Assembly: GCF_022346545.1 (NCBI RefSeq)
Contig: NZ_JAKRNU010000011.1
Location: 1 to 64,000, forward strand
From: Sporosarcina sp. ACRSM
GTDB lineage: Bacteria; Bacillota; Bacilli; Bacillales_A; Planococcaceae
Direction of reading: 5' to 3'
Length of the DNA: 64,000 nucleotides
In this document: positions 45,201-55,593 of the stretch, in pieces
Numbering within the stretch: the first letter of the stretch is position 1
Layout: every line of letters starts with the position of its first letter
Position numbers and translations under genes: made by a program
The notes under the pieces: model-generated
Seen by the model: only the letters and a program-made list of their open reading frames with translations
The model's database searches: none
Told to the model about the DNA's origin: nothing

Positions 45201-47183
45201 TTACAGCTTGAATTGACGGACTAGACTATTCAACTCATCCGCTAATTTAGCGAGATTTTCAGCTCCGCCTGCCACTTCTTCCATCGAGCTGCTCGATTGT
45301 TGGCTTGTTGCTGCTGTTTCTTCAATGCCTGCCGCCGACTCTTGGGATATCGCGGCAATTTCACCGATTGAATGATTCAATGTCTGACTGTTTGTTGCAA
45401 GATCTGCAAGATTGTTGGCAATCCCGTTAATCGTATCTACCATCCCTGTAACCGCCTCATCAATACTATTGAAGGTGGCACTTGTTGTTTGGATATGGCG
45501 CGTCCCTTGTTCAACTTCCTTATAGCCATTTTGCAGGGATTCAGTCACGTTGGTTGACTCCACTTGAATATCGGTAACAATTCCTGTGATATCTGTAACC
45601 GAGTTCGAAACTTGCTCTGCAAGTTTCCTCACTTCATCTGCCACTACGGCAAAGCCTTTCCCTGCTTCACCGGCTCTTGCCGCTTCAATCGCTGCATTCA
45701 ATGCCAAAAGATTCGTTTGCGTAGCAATTGCTTCAATCACTGAAACGAGCTTAGAAATTTCTTGCGTCTGCCTATTGAAATTCGCCATCTTTTCGACTGC
45801 TTCTTGTACAATTTCATCAATTTTCATCATCTGTTGCGAAGAGGAATCCATTAATTGCCTCCCTTCCGCTGTCATCGTCAGCACAGCTGTTGAAGAACGT
45901 TGGATTTGTTCACCTCTTTCACTCGTATCATGGACTTTTGTATCGAACATCCCCATCGTATGGGCTAGTTCACTCGCACTATCCGCTTGTTTTTCTGTTC
46001 CAAACGCAATTTCCTCCATAGTCATGGCGATTTGTTCAGAACCCGATTTCACTTCATGTGCAGATTGTGTCAATTCTTCACTTTGTGACATCACACTGGA
46101 AGAAGCTTCCGCGACCTTTTCAATCGTGTCATGCAACGTATTTTTCATCGTTTGCATCGCATTGGTCAATTGGCCGACTTCGTCTTTCCGGTCGCTACTT
46201 TGGATCGGAATGGATAAGTCACCTTTTGCAAGTTCTCCCATCCCCGTGGCAATCATTTGAATCGGTTTTGCTATTTTTCTACTGAATAGAATGGATACAA
46301 GAAGGACAACAACGATTGTTATACTAGCGAGGAGTAAGACGATATGAACAATCTGCTGTTTCGTCTCTTGGATAACCGATAAATCTTGATGAATACCAAT
46401 TGTTCCGATAATTTCACTGTGAGTCGGATCATACATCGGTAGATAGGATGCTAAACTTTCTTCATTATTACGGGACAACGTTTCCCCGTTCTGAATGGCG
46501 GATACAATCGAAGAATTTTCAATCGCTTCGCCGACCTTTGTTTCATCTGAAGATACGACGACCGTTCCATCTTGGTCGTACAAATCGATGGTCACGTTTT
46601 GCAGCATATTGCTCAATTCCTTTAAAAAGGTATCATCGACACTTGTCTGCAATGTGCCGATCACTTCATGATTAGAAGTTATCGGAGCGAACGCGCGAAC
46701 TGAAAGACCACTTGAGCCGAATTCAAAGCCGGAAATCGCATTCCCTTCCAAGGCTGATTGAATTGCATGCAATCCACTTTTATCATCTCCGTGCTGCTGT
46801 GGGTTATGACCACGTAGCATAACCACCCCTTCCGCGTTTCCAAATTCAAGCACGCCGATTTGATGTTCCGCTTGGAGACGTGGATAGAGTTGCGCCACTC
46901 GTTGCGTTAACGCCTTCCGATTTTCCGACTCAAATACTTCGATCAATTCAGAGTCCGTTGCATACCTTGTGGTAATGGCAAGTAGCTGTTCAGATACTTT
47001 ATTGAACTGTGTTTGTACGGTATGCTCCATCTCTTCTTGCTGATTCGTCATCAGCTTCGTAAACCCTTGCTCCGTCGCATAATAGATTGTAAGCGCGGTA
47101 ACCGTCAGTGGAATGATTGTCATCGTCAGAAATAGGGCCAACAGTTTTTTGTTTAAACTGTTCCAATTAAAGATGTTTTTCAA
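45201..47183 (-). CDS. Methyl-accepting chemotaxis protein
   Basis: A 660-residue chemoreceptor: N-terminal membrane helix (about 12-32), an extracellular Cache-like sensor of about 240 residues, a second helix (about 280-300), a HAMP domain starting RKIAKPIQM, and a cytoplasmic signalling domain. The conserved hairpin tip includes [20 protein letters not shown]. The ligand is unknown. Whether it shares the adjacent amino-acid transporter's substrate is speculative; the gene lies upstream of that operon's terminal region on the same strand. Confidence 0.92.
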   Translation of the reverse strand: MKNIFNWNSLNKKLLALFLTMTIIPLTVTALTIYYATEQGFTKLMTNQQEEMEHTVQTQFNKVSEQLLAITTRYATDSELIEVFESENRKALTQRVAQLYPRLQAEHQIGVLEFGNAEGVVMLRGHNPQQHGDDKSGLHAIQSALEGNAISGFEFGSSGLSVRAFAPITSNHEVIGTLQTSVDDTFLKELSNMLQNVTIDLYDQDGTVVVSSDETKVGEAIENSSIVSAIQNGETLSRNNEESLASYLPMYDPTHSEIIGTIGIHQDLSVIQETKQQIVHIVLLLASITIVVVLLVSILFSRKIAKPIQMIATGMGELAKGDLSIPIQSSDRKDEVGQLTNAMQTMKNTLHDTIEKVAEASSSVMSQSEELTQSAHEVKSGSEQIAMTMEEIAFGTEKQADSASELAHTMGMFDTKVHDTSERGEQIQRSSTAVLTMTAEGRQLMDSSSQQMMKIDEIVQEAVEKMANFNRQTQEISKLVSVIEAIATQTNLLALNAAIEAARAGEAGKGFAVVADEVRKLAEQVSNSVTDITGIVTDIQVESTNVTESLQNGYKEVEQGTRHIQTTSATFNSIDEAVTGMVDTINGIANNLADLATNSQTLNHSIGEIAAISQESAAGIEETAATSQQSSSSMEEVAGGAENLAKLADELNSLVRQFKL

Positions 47184-47308
47184 TTTAAAAATCCTTTCAC
47201 ATAGTTTATGAGTTTAGTAGAATAGACCCTCTCATCTTACCACGCGAATGCTTCAAGGAAACTTTTCAGATTAGCTTAACAAAAGCGAGATTCGAAACGG
47301 TTTAAGAA

Positions 47309-47368
47309 AAAATGCCAAGCATCCGCACAACAATTTGTTGTGCGGACACTTGGCATGCTTTATTTTTA
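47309..47368 (-). terminator. Terminator after malate synthase
   Basis: ATGCCAAGCATCCGCACAACA pairs with TGTTGTGCGGACACTTGGCAT with a small internal loop. It is A-rich before the stem and T-rich after it. Confidence 0.85.
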
Positions 47369-47403
47369 ATCCCCTTTTGTTTGAACCCTATAGCGCTAAT
47401 GTC

Positions 47404-49599
47404 TCAGCGTTTTAAAACCTCAGCAACCGCTGCCCCATCCTTCGCTTTCGCTTCAATGCGGCGCTTGTGTAAAATCGGCTCTGTGTAGCCGTTTGGCTGG
47501 TCTTTCCCCTTGAAAACCAGGTCACAAGCCGCTGCAAACGCGACCGAATCGTCAAAGTTAGGCGCCATCGGACGATAGTTTGCATCCCCTGCATTTTGTC
47601 CGTCAACGACTTTTGCCATACGCTTCATCGTTTCTTCTACTTGCTCTTCTGTACAAATGCCTTGGTGTAACCAGTTTGCAATATGCTGGCTGGAAATCCG
47701 CAAGGTCGCTCGATCCTCCATCAGACCAACGTTGTTAATATCCGGCACTTTCGAGCAACCGACACCTTGGTCAATCCAACGCACAACATAACCTAGAATG
47801 CCTTGTGCATTATTATCCAGTTCATTTTGAATTTCTTCTGGAGTCCAGTTCGGCGTGTCGGTGATGGGCACTTGCAAAATGGCATCTTGCAGATCCTGCG
47901 AACCGGAAATCCCTTTTTGAATGTCACTTACATCTACTTGATGATAATGTAGTGCATGCAAGGTCGCCGCTGTCGGCGACGGTACCCACGCCGTATTTGC
48001 CCCCGATTGAGGATGCGCGATTTTTTGTTCCAACATCGCCGACATTTGGTCTGGCATCGCCCACATTCCCTTACCGATCTGCGCATGCCCCGGCAATCCA
48101 CAATCGATTCCAACCGCTACGTTTGACGTTTCATATGCTTGTAACCAAGGCGTCTTTTTCATATCATTTTTACGGATCATCACGCCTGCTTCCATGGACG
48201 TGTGGATTTCGTCACCCGTACGATCTAGAAATCCGGTATTGATGAAACCAATTCTTTCTTTCACTTCGCGAATACAAGCTTTCAAGTTGAGTGATGTGCG
48301 ACGCTCTTCGTCCATCACACCAATTTTCAAGGTATAACGTTGTAAGCCTAATAGATCTTCCACACGATCAAGCAACTTATTCGCAAAGGCCACTTCTTTC
48401 GATCCATGCATTTTCGGTTTAACAATGTAGACAGATCCATGATCGGAATTTTTAAAGCCGTTATCCGTCAGTAAATTATGTTTTGCAATTAACGCTGTAA
48501 TAACGCCGTCAAGAATCCCTTCCGGAACCTCTTCTCCCGCTTTGTCCAAAACAGCACTGTTTGTCATTAAATGACCGACGTTCCGAACGAACATGAGTGA
48601 GCGGCCTGGCAAAGTAATCGTTCCGCCATCTGTAGATGTGTATGTGCGGTCACGGTTCAACGTACGGGTCACCATTTTACCGCCTTTTTCAAAGGTTTCG
48701 GATAGATCTCCTTTCATAAGACCTAACCAGTTGCGGTAAACGAGCACTTTATCTTCCGCATCCACCGCAGCAATTGAATCCTCGCAGTCCATAATGGTCG
48801 AAAGCGCTGATTCCAAGTACACATCTTTCACACCGGCGCTGTCTGTTTTCCCAATCGGATGTTGGCGGTCGATTTGCACTTCGATATGCATTCCATTATT
48901 GACAAACAAGATCGCAGTCGGTTCTTGAGCTTTTCCTTGGTAGCCGACCCATTTTCCTGTGTCTTTTAGTTCTGCCGTTTGCCCGTTATTCAATATTGCG
49001 ACGAATTGACCGTCAACGATGGCATATTTCTTTACTTCCGTATGGGTTGCTCCATCTAAAGCAATCGCGTCGTCTAAGAATCGTTTCGCGAAGGCGACCA
49101 CTTTTTCACCGCGCACCGGATTATAGCCTTCCCCGATTTCCGCTCCATTGCCCTCACTGATGGCATCTGTTCCGTAAAGCGCATCGTACAGGCTTCCCCA
49201 TCTTGCATTGGCGGCGTTCAACGCATAGCGGGCATTATTCACCGGTACGACTAACTGCGGGCCGGCCTGAGAAGCAACTTCTGCATCCACGCCTTCTGTA
49301 GACACCTTAAAATCTTCTACTTTCGGTTCAAGATAGCCGATCTCTTTTAAAAACGATTTATATTCATCAAAGTCGAATCTCTCTTTATGTTCTTTATGCC
49401 ACTGATGAATCGCTTCTTGTAAGCGAGCTCGCTCCGTTAATAGTTGCCGGTTTTCCGGGGTCAGTTCATGGATAATCTCATCGATACCCGCCCAGAATTT
49501 CTCTTGTTCCACTTCAGTCTCCGGTAGTGCTTCCATATTAATGAAATCATATAGGCATTGAGCAACTTGAATGTTCCCTATCTTTACATAGTTCGTCAT
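47404..49599 (-). CDS. glcB: Malate synthase G
   Basis: A 731-residue single-chain enzyme condensing glyoxylate with acetyl-CoA to malate. The length identifies isoform G. Conserved stretches include [25 protein letters not shown] (the metal-ligand region), [39 protein letters not shown] and [16 protein letters not shown] lies nine bases before the ATG at 49599. No isocitrate lyase gene is near; glyoxylate probably comes from the aminotransferase pathway of this cluster or from ureide/glycolate breakdown. Confidence 0.95.
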   Translation of the reverse strand: MTNYVKIGNIQVAQCLYDFINMEALPETEVEQEKFWAGIDEIIHELTPENRQLLTERARLQEAIHQWHKEHKERFDFDEYKSFLKEIGYLEPKVEDFKVSTEGVDAEVASQAGPQLVVPVNNARYALNAANARWGSLYDALYGTDAISEGNGAEIGEGYNPVRGEKVVAFAKRFLDDAIALDGATHTEVKKYAIVDGQFVAILNNGQTAELKDTGKWVGYQGKAQEPTAILFVNNGMHIEVQIDRQHPIGKTDSAGVKDVYLESALSTIMDCEDSIAAVDAEDKVLVYRNWLGLMKGDLSETFEKGGKMVTRTLNRDRTYTSTDGGTITLPGRSLMFVRNVGHLMTNSAVLDKAGEEVPEGILDGVITALIAKHNLLTDNGFKNSDHGSVYIVKPKMHGSKEVAFANKLLDRVEDLLGLQRYTLKIGVMDEERRTSLNLKACIREVKERIGFINTGFLDRTGDEIHTSMEAGVMIRKNDMKKTPWLQAYETSNVAVGIDCGLPGHAQIGKGMWAMPDQMSAMLEQKIAHPQSGANTAWVPSPTAATLHALHYHQVDVSDIQKGISGSQDLQDAILQVPITDTPNWTPEEIQNELDNNAQGILGYVVRWIDQGVGCSKVPDINNVGLMEDRATLRISSQHIANWLHQGICTEEQVEETMKRMAKVVDGQNAGDANYRPMAPNFDDSVAFAAACDLVFKGKDQPNGYTEPILHKRRIEAKAKDGAAVAEVLKR

Positions 49600-49630
49600 T
49601 TCTTCCATCCTCCCAATATAGAAGTTTCTT

Positions 49631-50017
49631 CTAGTATCTTGTTATATCCATTGGTAATGTTCCGGCAGCAAAGCCGACAAACATGAATCTACCTTTCCCT
49701 GTATTGCGCATGCCGTGAATTTGATTTGGCTTCGCCAACAATACCATTCCCTGTCGAATGGGAATTTCGTTCTCCAGATCTGGAAAATAGGTCCCTTCCC
49801 CCTCGATGCACACCCACATATCATCGACGTCAGAATGGGAGTGTATATAGACATCTTGCCCAGGTTCCAGGCACCAAACTGCACCTACCGTTTTATCCGT
49901 TTCATAGAAATAGTTCTTTTGAGGTTCGTCTGGGTCAAATTTGGCAATCTTATCAATTTCGAAGACTCTTTCCTTCATAATCTCCTCAATATTTGTACAC
50001 GTCGCTTTCTTCACCAT
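49631..50017 (-). CDS. Cupin-domain protein
   Basis: A 128-residue single cupin barrel. Cupin motif 1 is seen as [24 protein letters not shown] and motif 2 as [13 protein letters not shown], giving His/Asp metal ligands. It lies 31 bases ahead of malate synthase and is probably in the same operon. In this context it may be an enzyme or sensor of glyoxylate or ureide metabolism, but no specific activity is supported. The ATG follows AAGGGGTG. Confidence 0.82.
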   Translation of the reverse strand: MVKKATCTNIEEIMKERVFEIDKIAKFDPDEPQKNYFYETDKTVGAVWCLEPGQDVYIHSHSDVDDMWVCIEGEGTYFPDLENEIPIRQGMVLLAKPNQIHGMRNTGKGRFMFVGFAAGTLPMDITRY

Positions 50018-50108
50018 TCCTAAACACCCCTTTTAGTTTTGGTATATCCGCTTTACGATTCGTCTTCACATAACTAATACAGTTAACAAAATCAAAAACT
50101 GTACCACT

Positions 50109-50124
50109 ACACATTCGATTGTAT
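50109..50124. promoter_or_regulatory. Candidate palindromic activator site upstream of cupin-glcB
   Basis: ACACATTCGATTGTAT is a degenerate copy (about 11 of 14 defined positions) of the palindrome GYACAAY-NN-RTTGTRC found upstream of the MFS and YfcC genes. It lies 92 bases before the cupin start. The rest of 50018-50342 has only weak hairpins (about 50251-50275 and 50308-50335) and no gene. Confidence 0.4.
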
Positions 50125-50342
50125 ATGTTTTCTGTCTATTAGTCATTATCATAATTGAACAAAAATTATATTCTTTTTTATGCATTATAGACGAATGTAT
50201 TTTTTCTCTCCGTATTCTTTCGACCTTTTCCTTAATAAAAATAAAAATAGGACCGGGAGAAAAATTCTCCACAGTCCTTTGTTTTTGTATTTAATTTAGC
50301 TATAAAGGTCATGCCCTTTTTACAAAAAGGACATGATTGCCT

Positions 50343-51662
50343 TTACTGAACAGCTACCTCGCCGCTACCTTCTGCAACATTTGTTTTGACTGAATGACCT
50401 TTCTTCGGCTTTTCATTGATCGTCAATGCAATAATAGCCGCTATGACGAGGGCCACAATCATCATCACGAAGGATGTGTCAAACGAGCCACTTGTTTGAA
50501 TCATATATCCCATGAGGAATGGAGAGATAAAACCTGCAATGGAACCAAAACAGTTAACGGTCGCCGAACCAGATGCCATAATTTTGGCTGGAAGAGTGGC
50601 GACAACCAATCCCCAGAAAGCACCTTGCGCAAAGAACATAAAGAACGCTGCAAGACATTGCCAGATGATCACCATCGTTAAAGAAGATGTTTGGAACATA
50701 AAGAATAACGCGATGCCGCCGGCTATAGAGCCCGGGATAAACGCCCATTTACGATTCCCCTTGATTTTATCCGACACAACCCCTCCGAAGACAATGGCTA
50801 TAGTCCCCACTAAATAAGGCAATGCACTGAAAATACCTGTATTCATAAGGGAAAGACCTTTTTCTTTAATCAGATAGGAAGGCAGCCATGACGTAAAGCC
50901 CCAAAATGTAATATCAAAGAAAAACCAAATAAGTGCCATTTGCCATAAAATCGGTTTCTTTAGAAGTTCTTTGAACCCACCACCGGATTGTTTTTTGTCA
51001 GAAATACTATCCTTCTCGTCCTCCTCTAATTCCGCAAGTTCCTCTTTTGTGATTTTCGGATGATCTTTTGGGTTATCCTTAAATTTAAACCAGATGTAAA
51101 GCCCGATTGCGATTCCAGGTATCCCCATGACGATGAAAACCACACGCCAACCATATAAGCCAATAATGGCAGCCGCGACAACCGCAGCGATAGCCGGTCC
51201 AAGTGTGTTTACTGTCGATTGAATCCCCGTTGCTGTTCCACGTTGCTTAGTTGGAAAGTAGGTAGCAATTGCTTTGTAGGACCCACCCGGCAAAGCAGCT
51301 TCCCCAATCCCAAAGACAAAACGAAGCAATAACAGTAGTGGATAAGAGAAAATCATTCCCGTTACACTTGTGAAAATTGACCACCAAATGATCGCTATAC
51401 TGACGACACGGCGAAAACCGAACTTATCCGATAACATGCCTCCCGGAATCTGGAACAGCGCATAACCGGCAAAGAATATACTTAAGAGCAATCCTTGAGC
51501 CGTTGCATCTAATGCAAGATCTTCACCGATAAATGGCAGGGCAATGGTAATTACCATGCGATCCAGAAAAGAAAATAACCAAGCCAACCATAACACGGCC
51601 AAAACAGAGTAACGAACTTTCCACTTTTTCTTTTTTGGTAACGACTGTGATTGATTATTCAT
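50343..51662 (-). CDS. MFS transporter, anion:cation symporter-like
   Basis: A 439-residue, 12-helix major facilitator of the ACS type used for organic acid anions. DRMVITIALPFI, the loop motif GGMLSDKFGFRR, and RFVFGIGEAALPGGSYKAIATYFP are visible. It sits in the glyoxylate cluster, so a sugar acid, ureide or glyoxylate-related acid is a reasonable guess. Its promoter region is a duplicate of the one before the YfcC-family gene. Confidence 0.87.
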   Translation of the reverse strand: MNNQSQSLPKKKKWKVRYSVLAVLWLAWLFSFLDRMVITIALPFIGEDLALDATAQGLLLSIFFAGYALFQIPGGMLSDKFGFRRVVSIAIIWWSIFTSVTGMIFSYPLLLLLRFVFGIGEAALPGGSYKAIATYFPTKQRGTATGIQSTVNTLGPAIAAVVAAAIIGLYGWRVVFIVMGIPGIAIGLYIWFKFKDNPKDHPKITKEELAELEEDEKDSISDKKQSGGGFKELLKKPILWQMALIWFFFDITFWGFTSWLPSYLIKEKGLSLMNTGIFSALPYLVGTIAIVFGGVVSDKIKGNRKWAFIPGSIAGGIALFFMFQTSSLTMVIIWQCLAAFFMFFAQGAFWGLVVATLPAKIMASGSATVNCFGSIAGFISPFLMGYMIQTSGSFDTSFVMMIVALVIAAIIALTINEKPKKGHSVKTNVAEGSGEVAVQ

Positions 51663-51840
51663 ATCCGTACCTCCTTGAATTTCCTTTTAATATAATCGAA
51701 TATTACAAATATTTAACGCAAACTAGCCAATAAACAATCTAACTCTTATTATAAATTCGTTTATCCTCCTACATTAGCTTGTGATTGCTTGTCTATTTGT
51801 AACTTTCAACATGAAGCGTTACCAGCTGTTAACAATTATT

Positions 51841-51869
51841 ATTATACAAGCTTTTTTCCTTGGAGCCGT
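51841..51869 (-). promoter_or_regulatory. Promoter of the MFS gene
   Basis: TATAAT (51841-51846) is 17 bases from ACGGCT (51864-51869) on the minus strand. The -35 is poor, suggesting need for an activator. The same arrangement (TATAAT, 17 bases, ACGACT) precedes the YfcC-family gene. Confidence 0.65.
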
Positions 51870-51942
51870 TAGGCCGAGTAGCTAAAAGTTTTCAGGCTAA
51901 TTGTTAATGACGGCTAATAACATTTTCCGTTTTGTCACAAAC

Positions 51943-51958
51943 GTACAACTAGTTGTGC
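51943..51958. promoter_or_regulatory. Palindromic activator-like site, MFS promoter
   Basis: GTACAACTAGTTGTGC is a 16-bp near-perfect palindrome whose edge is 73 bases upstream of the -35. An equivalent palindrome lies at the same distance in the YfcC-gene promoter. Confidence 0.6.
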
Positions 51959-52005
51959 ATCATTGCCATAGAACCCATGAAATTCCACCTCATTTTCCAA
52001 ACAAC

Positions 52006-52053
52006 AAAAACTGACTCTTCTAGATCACTTTTCATGAGCTAGAAGAGTCAGCC
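52006..52053 (-). terminator. Terminator after the aminotransferase remnant
   Basis: CTGACTCTTCTAG pairs with CTAGAAGAGTCAG, followed by TTTTTG on the minus strand. It is homologous to the terminator at 53946-53992. Confidence 0.88.
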
Positions 52054-52071
52054 TCTCCCATCTTCTATTCT

Positions 52072-52200
52072 TTACTTACCGGAGAGAGCAGCCGCTATCT
52101 CTGCGTATACATCGAGTACTGCTTGCAGTGCTTCAGCTACATAGACCTTTTCAACATGGCGACGGATAGATGCTTCCATTTCTTTCAAATATCGTCCATT
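52072..52200 (-). pseudogene. Remnant of a PucG-like aminotransferase (C-terminal 42 codons)
   Basis: Between the YfcC-family gene and its terminator the minus strand reads LKEMEASIRRHVEKV then EALQAVLDVYAEIAAALSGK, ending in TAA. This aligns without gaps to the last ~38 residues of the intact aminotransferase at 54021-55253 (EAS, RH, KV, EALQA, LDVYAE shared). A stop codon precedes it and no start is present. It is what remains of a second copy. Confidence 0.85.
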
Positions 52201-52225
52201 TTAAATAGAGTCTTCTAAAATGTCC

Positions 52226-53641
52226 TCACCCTGTATATTGAATCATCTGAGCAATCACTAACGTGACAATCCCGATTCCTGAAAACACAAGGAATACCGG
52301 CAAATAGAAACGGATCCATTTTTGCCAGGAGACACCAGCAATAACGAGTGCAGCCATAAAGTAACCAGAAGTTGGGAATAGAATATGGGCAAATCCGTCT
52401 CCGAACTGGAACGCAAGCACAGCTGTTTGTCTCGTAACGCCGATAATATCTGCAAGCGGTCCCATAATCGGCATTGTTACTAAAGCCTGTCCACTTCCGG
52501 ACGGGATAATGAAGTTAATGGTCAACTGTACGAGATACATGCCAACTGCACCAAGGACAGGTGGCAACTCTCCTACTAGCGAACCGAGGCTATAAACGAT
52601 CGTATCCATAATTCGACCATCTTCAAGTACAACAGCAACAGATCGAGCAAGACCAATAATAATGGCCCCCATGAGCACATCACGGAATCCTTCCGTAAAA
52701 GCATTAGATATTTGGGTTGCGTTCAGCCCGGCAATCAGGCCAACAACGATTCCCATAAAGATGAACAGACCTGCCATCTCTACCATGAACCAACCGAGCT
52801 TAAGCACACCATACACTAATATGCCAAGGAAAATGAAAGCCGCAACTGAAGCATATTTTTGTCTTGTGTTCATGCTTTTCGCTTCAATTTTTTCTTTCTT
52901 CTTGTAAAGCGCTCTTTTTTCTTGGTCATCTTCATACACATAGCTGTTTAAAGGATCCCGCTGTACCTTTTTGGCATAGCGCATAATGAAATAAATTCCG
53001 ACAGATACACAGACAACAAAAAGTAGTAGGCGCAATCCTAATCCTGAAAAAACCGGGATTCCTACAATTTTTTGCGATAATCCAACGTTAATCGGGTTTA
53101 AAACGCCGGCAGTAAACCCGACAACCGTACCGATCAGGGCAATCGCAGCAGCAACAATGGAATCATACCCTAAGGCAATGATTAATGGCATAATGACTGG
53201 GATATAAACGAGTGAAAGTTCAGGGGTCCCGATTAGCGTTGCTCCAATCGCAAATACTGTTGTTAAAATCGGGATTAGCAAAATACTTCTTTTTGCAAAA
53301 CGGTTGGCCAGCCTATCCACAACAACTTCAATGATTCCGGTTGTCTTCAGCACCATAAACATACCGCCGATAATAAACGTGAAAAATACAATTTCCCCGG
53401 CATCAATCAGTCCCCGCGGAATGACAGTTAGAAAATCGGCTATCCCGATTGGTGCGGATTCCACTAATGTAAATGAGTTCGGATCAATCGACGTTCTTCC
53501 GTCAGGGCCTGGCACACGTTCAAACTCACCTGCTGGAATAAAATAAGTCGAAATGGCTGCGAGCGCACTGAATATAAATAGAATGACATAAATATGCGGA
53601 AGTTGAAACTTCTTCTTTTTGATATTTTTTTCCTTTTCCAT
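52226..53641 (-). CDS. YfcC family carboxylate/amino-acid carrier
   Basis: A 471-residue membrane protein with about 12 helices of the YfcC/DcuC-like ion transporter superfamily. Conserved parts are ISTYFIPAGEFER, GATLIGTPELSLVYIPVIMPL, GVLNPINVGLSQ and INFIIPSGSGQALVTMPIMGPLAD. The substrate is unknown; neighbours suggest an organic acid or amino acid of the glyoxylate pathway. It is in the same orientation as, and downstream of, the aminotransferase. Confidence 0.85.
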   Translation of the reverse strand: MEKEKNIKKKKFQLPHIYVILFIFSALAAISTYFIPAGEFERVPGPDGRTSIDPNSFTLVESAPIGIADFLTVIPRGLIDAGEIVFFTFIIGGMFMVLKTTGIIEVVVDRLANRFAKRSILLIPILTTVFAIGATLIGTPELSLVYIPVIMPLIIALGYDSIVAAAIALIGTVVGFTAGVLNPINVGLSQKIVGIPVFSGLGLRLLLFVVCVSVGIYFIMRYAKKVQRDPLNSYVYEDDQEKRALYKKKEKIEAKSMNTRQKYASVAAFIFLGILVYGVLKLGWFMVEMAGLFIFMGIVVGLIAGLNATQISNAFTEGFRDVLMGAIIIGLARSVAVVLEDGRIMDTIVYSLGSLVGELPPVLGAVGMYLVQLTINFIIPSGSGQALVTMPIMGPLADIIGVTRQTAVLAFQFGDGFAHILFPTSGYFMAALVIAGVSWQKWIRFYLPVFLVFSGIGIVTLVIAQMIQYTG

Positions 53642-53711
53642 ATGGCACCTCCAATGGCCAATTGAAAAACAATGGCCGTAATTGTTTACGCTTTCACTTG
53701 TTACACTGCTT

Positions 53712-53740
53712 ATTATACAAACTTATTTCGCTTGAGTCGT
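53712..53740 (-). promoter_or_regulatory. Promoter of the YfcC-family gene
   Basis: TATAAT (53712-53717), 17 bases, ACGACT (53735-53740) on the minus strand. It is homologous over its whole length to the MFS promoter. Confidence 0.65.
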
Positions 53741-53813
53741 TAGACCCTATAACTAAAAACAATCGGCTTGATTGTAGAAGTTAGACAAGAGGTTTTTATA
53801 ATTTGTGAGTATT

Positions 53814-53829
53814 GCACAATCCATTGTAC
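53814..53829. promoter_or_regulatory. Palindromic activator-like site, YfcC-gene promoter
   Basis: GCACAATCCATTGTAC is a 16-bp palindrome with a CC centre, 73 bases upstream of the -35, the same spacing as in the MFS promoter. Confidence 0.6.
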
Positions 53830-53945
53830 GTTGTTGCCATTGAATTATTTCAATTCAATCTTTTTTAAATAAGTAGAACGCTATAAAATAAAAAGCTCAG
53901 GCGCCAAGTTATCCATAAATTAGGATGATTGATGTTTTCCTACAA

Positions 53946-53992
53946 CAAAAAGCCGACTCTTCCAGATCCTGTTTTTAATCCGAAAGAGTCAG
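53946..53992 (-). terminator. Terminator after the aminotransferase
   Basis: GACTCTT and AAGAGTC arms with an inner weak stem, followed by TTTTTG on the minus strand. Confidence 0.82.
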
Positions 53993-54020
53993 CCGATCAT
54001 CTTATTTATTTACTTATTTA

Positions 54021-55253
54021 TTACTGGTTGGAAAGAGTAGCCGTTTTCTCTGCGTATACATCCAATGCTGCTTGAAGCGCTTCGCCTGCATGAACCTTAC
54101 CACCGTGGCGAAGGACAGATGCTTCCAACGCCGCCAATACATGCAAAATATTTTCTTTGCGGCAACTGAAGCCCATAGAACCGATACGCCAGATTTTTCC
54201 CGCGAGTGATCCGAATGTGCTTGCGATTTCCACACCAAACTCTTTTGCCATTGTAAAACGGACTTCATCACCGTTGACACCTTCCGGGATATTGATACAA
54301 GTGACAACCGGCATTTTATAACGGGCATCACCGAATAATGTAAGCCCCATTGCTTCAAGTCCAGCTACAAGTGCCTTCTCATGGTATTGATGTCTTTCAA
54401 ATCGCTCTTGTAAACCTTCTTCTTGAATAATGCGTAACCCTTCCCTCAATGCGTATAGCATAGAAGTCGCTTCTGTATGGTGGTTCAGGCGTTTCGGGCT
54501 CCAATATTCTTGAATCTGGCTTAAGTCAAAATAGTTCGTTTGAATTCTTCTTGGATTTTCAGAAGTACGATCCAATCCTTGTTCGATCTTTCTACGCTCA
54601 AGGATAATCTTTTCAACTCGATCATTATACGTGATCGGAGCCATACCCGTCGGTACGCCTAAGCATTTTTGCGTACCGCTAATGACAGCGTCCACAAACC
54701 ACTCATCTGTTTTAAACTCTGTTCCACCTAATGTGGCAACAGCATCTACTACAAATAAAACGTCATTTTCCCGACAGAACTTCCCAATTTTTTCAAACGG
54801 TTGCATGATGCCTGTTGACGTTTCACCATGGACCAGGGCGACAACTTTCGGATTCACGCGCTCAATCTCAGCGATAATCTCCTCTTGGTCAAAAGCTGTT
54901 CCCCATTCGCATTCCATCGTCGTGACATTTGCACCCGAACGATAAGCAATCTCCGCTAACAAGTGACCAAACCGTCCGAATATAGGAACGAGAACATTGT
55001 CTCCGGGTTCAATAATCGCATTGAGCACCGCCTCCAACCCGGAGCGTGACGTACCGTCAATCGGATAGGCCCAATGGTTTTTCGTTTGAAATGTCTTTCT
55101 CAATAACTCCATCGTTTCGTCCATAATCGCTAAAAACTCCGGATCAAATTGCCCGATGATCGGAATACTCATTGCACGAAGCACCCGCGGTTCTGCCTCG
55201 ACGGGTCCGGGTGTCATTAACGTTCGTATTGAAGGATTTAGTTCTCTTAGCAT
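54021..55253 (-). CDS. pucG: Class V aminotransferase, glyoxylate-type (PucG-like)
   Basis: A 410-residue PLP enzyme of the serine/alanine/ureidoglycine-glyoxylate aminotransferase group. MTPGPVEAEPRVL at the N-terminus, GTSRSGLEAVLNA, HGETSTGIMQP, DAVATLGG and the PLP-lysine motif SGTQKCLGVPTG are visible. B. subtilis PucG acts on ureidoglycine in purine breakdown; alanine or serine as donor is equally possible here. With malate synthase it would link amino groups and glyoxylate to central metabolism. The ATG at 55253 follows GAAAGGAAG. Confidence 0.88.
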   Translation of the reverse strand: MLRELNPSIRTLMTPGPVEAEPRVLRAMSIPIIGQFDPEFLAIMDETMELLRKTFQTKNHWAYPIDGTSRSGLEAVLNAIIEPGDNVLVPIFGRFGHLLAEIAYRSGANVTTMECEWGTAFDQEEIIAEIERVNPKVVALVHGETSTGIMQPFEKIGKFCRENDVLFVVDAVATLGGTEFKTDEWFVDAVISGTQKCLGVPTGMAPITYNDRVEKIILERRKIEQGLDRTSENPRRIQTNYFDLSQIQEYWSPKRLNHHTEATSMLYALREGLRIIQEEGLQERFERHQYHEKALVAGLEAMGLTLFGDARYKMPVVTCINIPEGVNGDEVRFTMAKEFGVEIASTFGSLAGKIWRIGSMGFSCRKENILHVLAALEASVLRHGGKVHAGEALQAALDVYAEKTATLSNQ

Positions 55254-55593
55254 AATAAAACTTCCTTTCTTCATAGACTACAGAGAATTTCAAAAACGTA
55301 CCTCATTAAAACCATTCTTCCTGTGATTGATTTTAATGAATATTCTATGTACTGTCGATTATAAGAAATTCAGCCGTAAAAGTCACTGTGCGAAATATAC
55401 AATTTAATCATTATTTTTTATCCATAGTAAACAAAAGCAAGTACTCGTACATACAATAAGATTCTCACCATGTTATACCCTTTCTGCCCCATATTATTCT
55501 CGTCACCATCAATTTCCTTACTATTACAAAAATAAAAAGTTTGACAACTTTGTGAACATGGTAAATAATATATATATAAAGGGGTGTTGACAA
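55254..55593. other. Divergent intergenic region, pucG and small membrane protein promoters
   Basis: On the minus strand TATAAT (55358-55363) with GTGACT (55381-55386) 17 bases upstream is the likely pucG promoter. ACGGCT, seen in the two transporter promoters, also occurs at 55372-55377. On the plus strand TTGACA (55541-55546) precedes an AT-rich -10 for the 77-residue gene. No gene is seen here. Confidence 0.5.

Noticed and set aside
51943..51985. Sigma-54 (-24/-12) promoter at TGGCAATGATGCAC
   Set aside because: GG and GC are only seven bases apart instead of ten, and a normal TATAAT with a 17-base spacer is present downstream.
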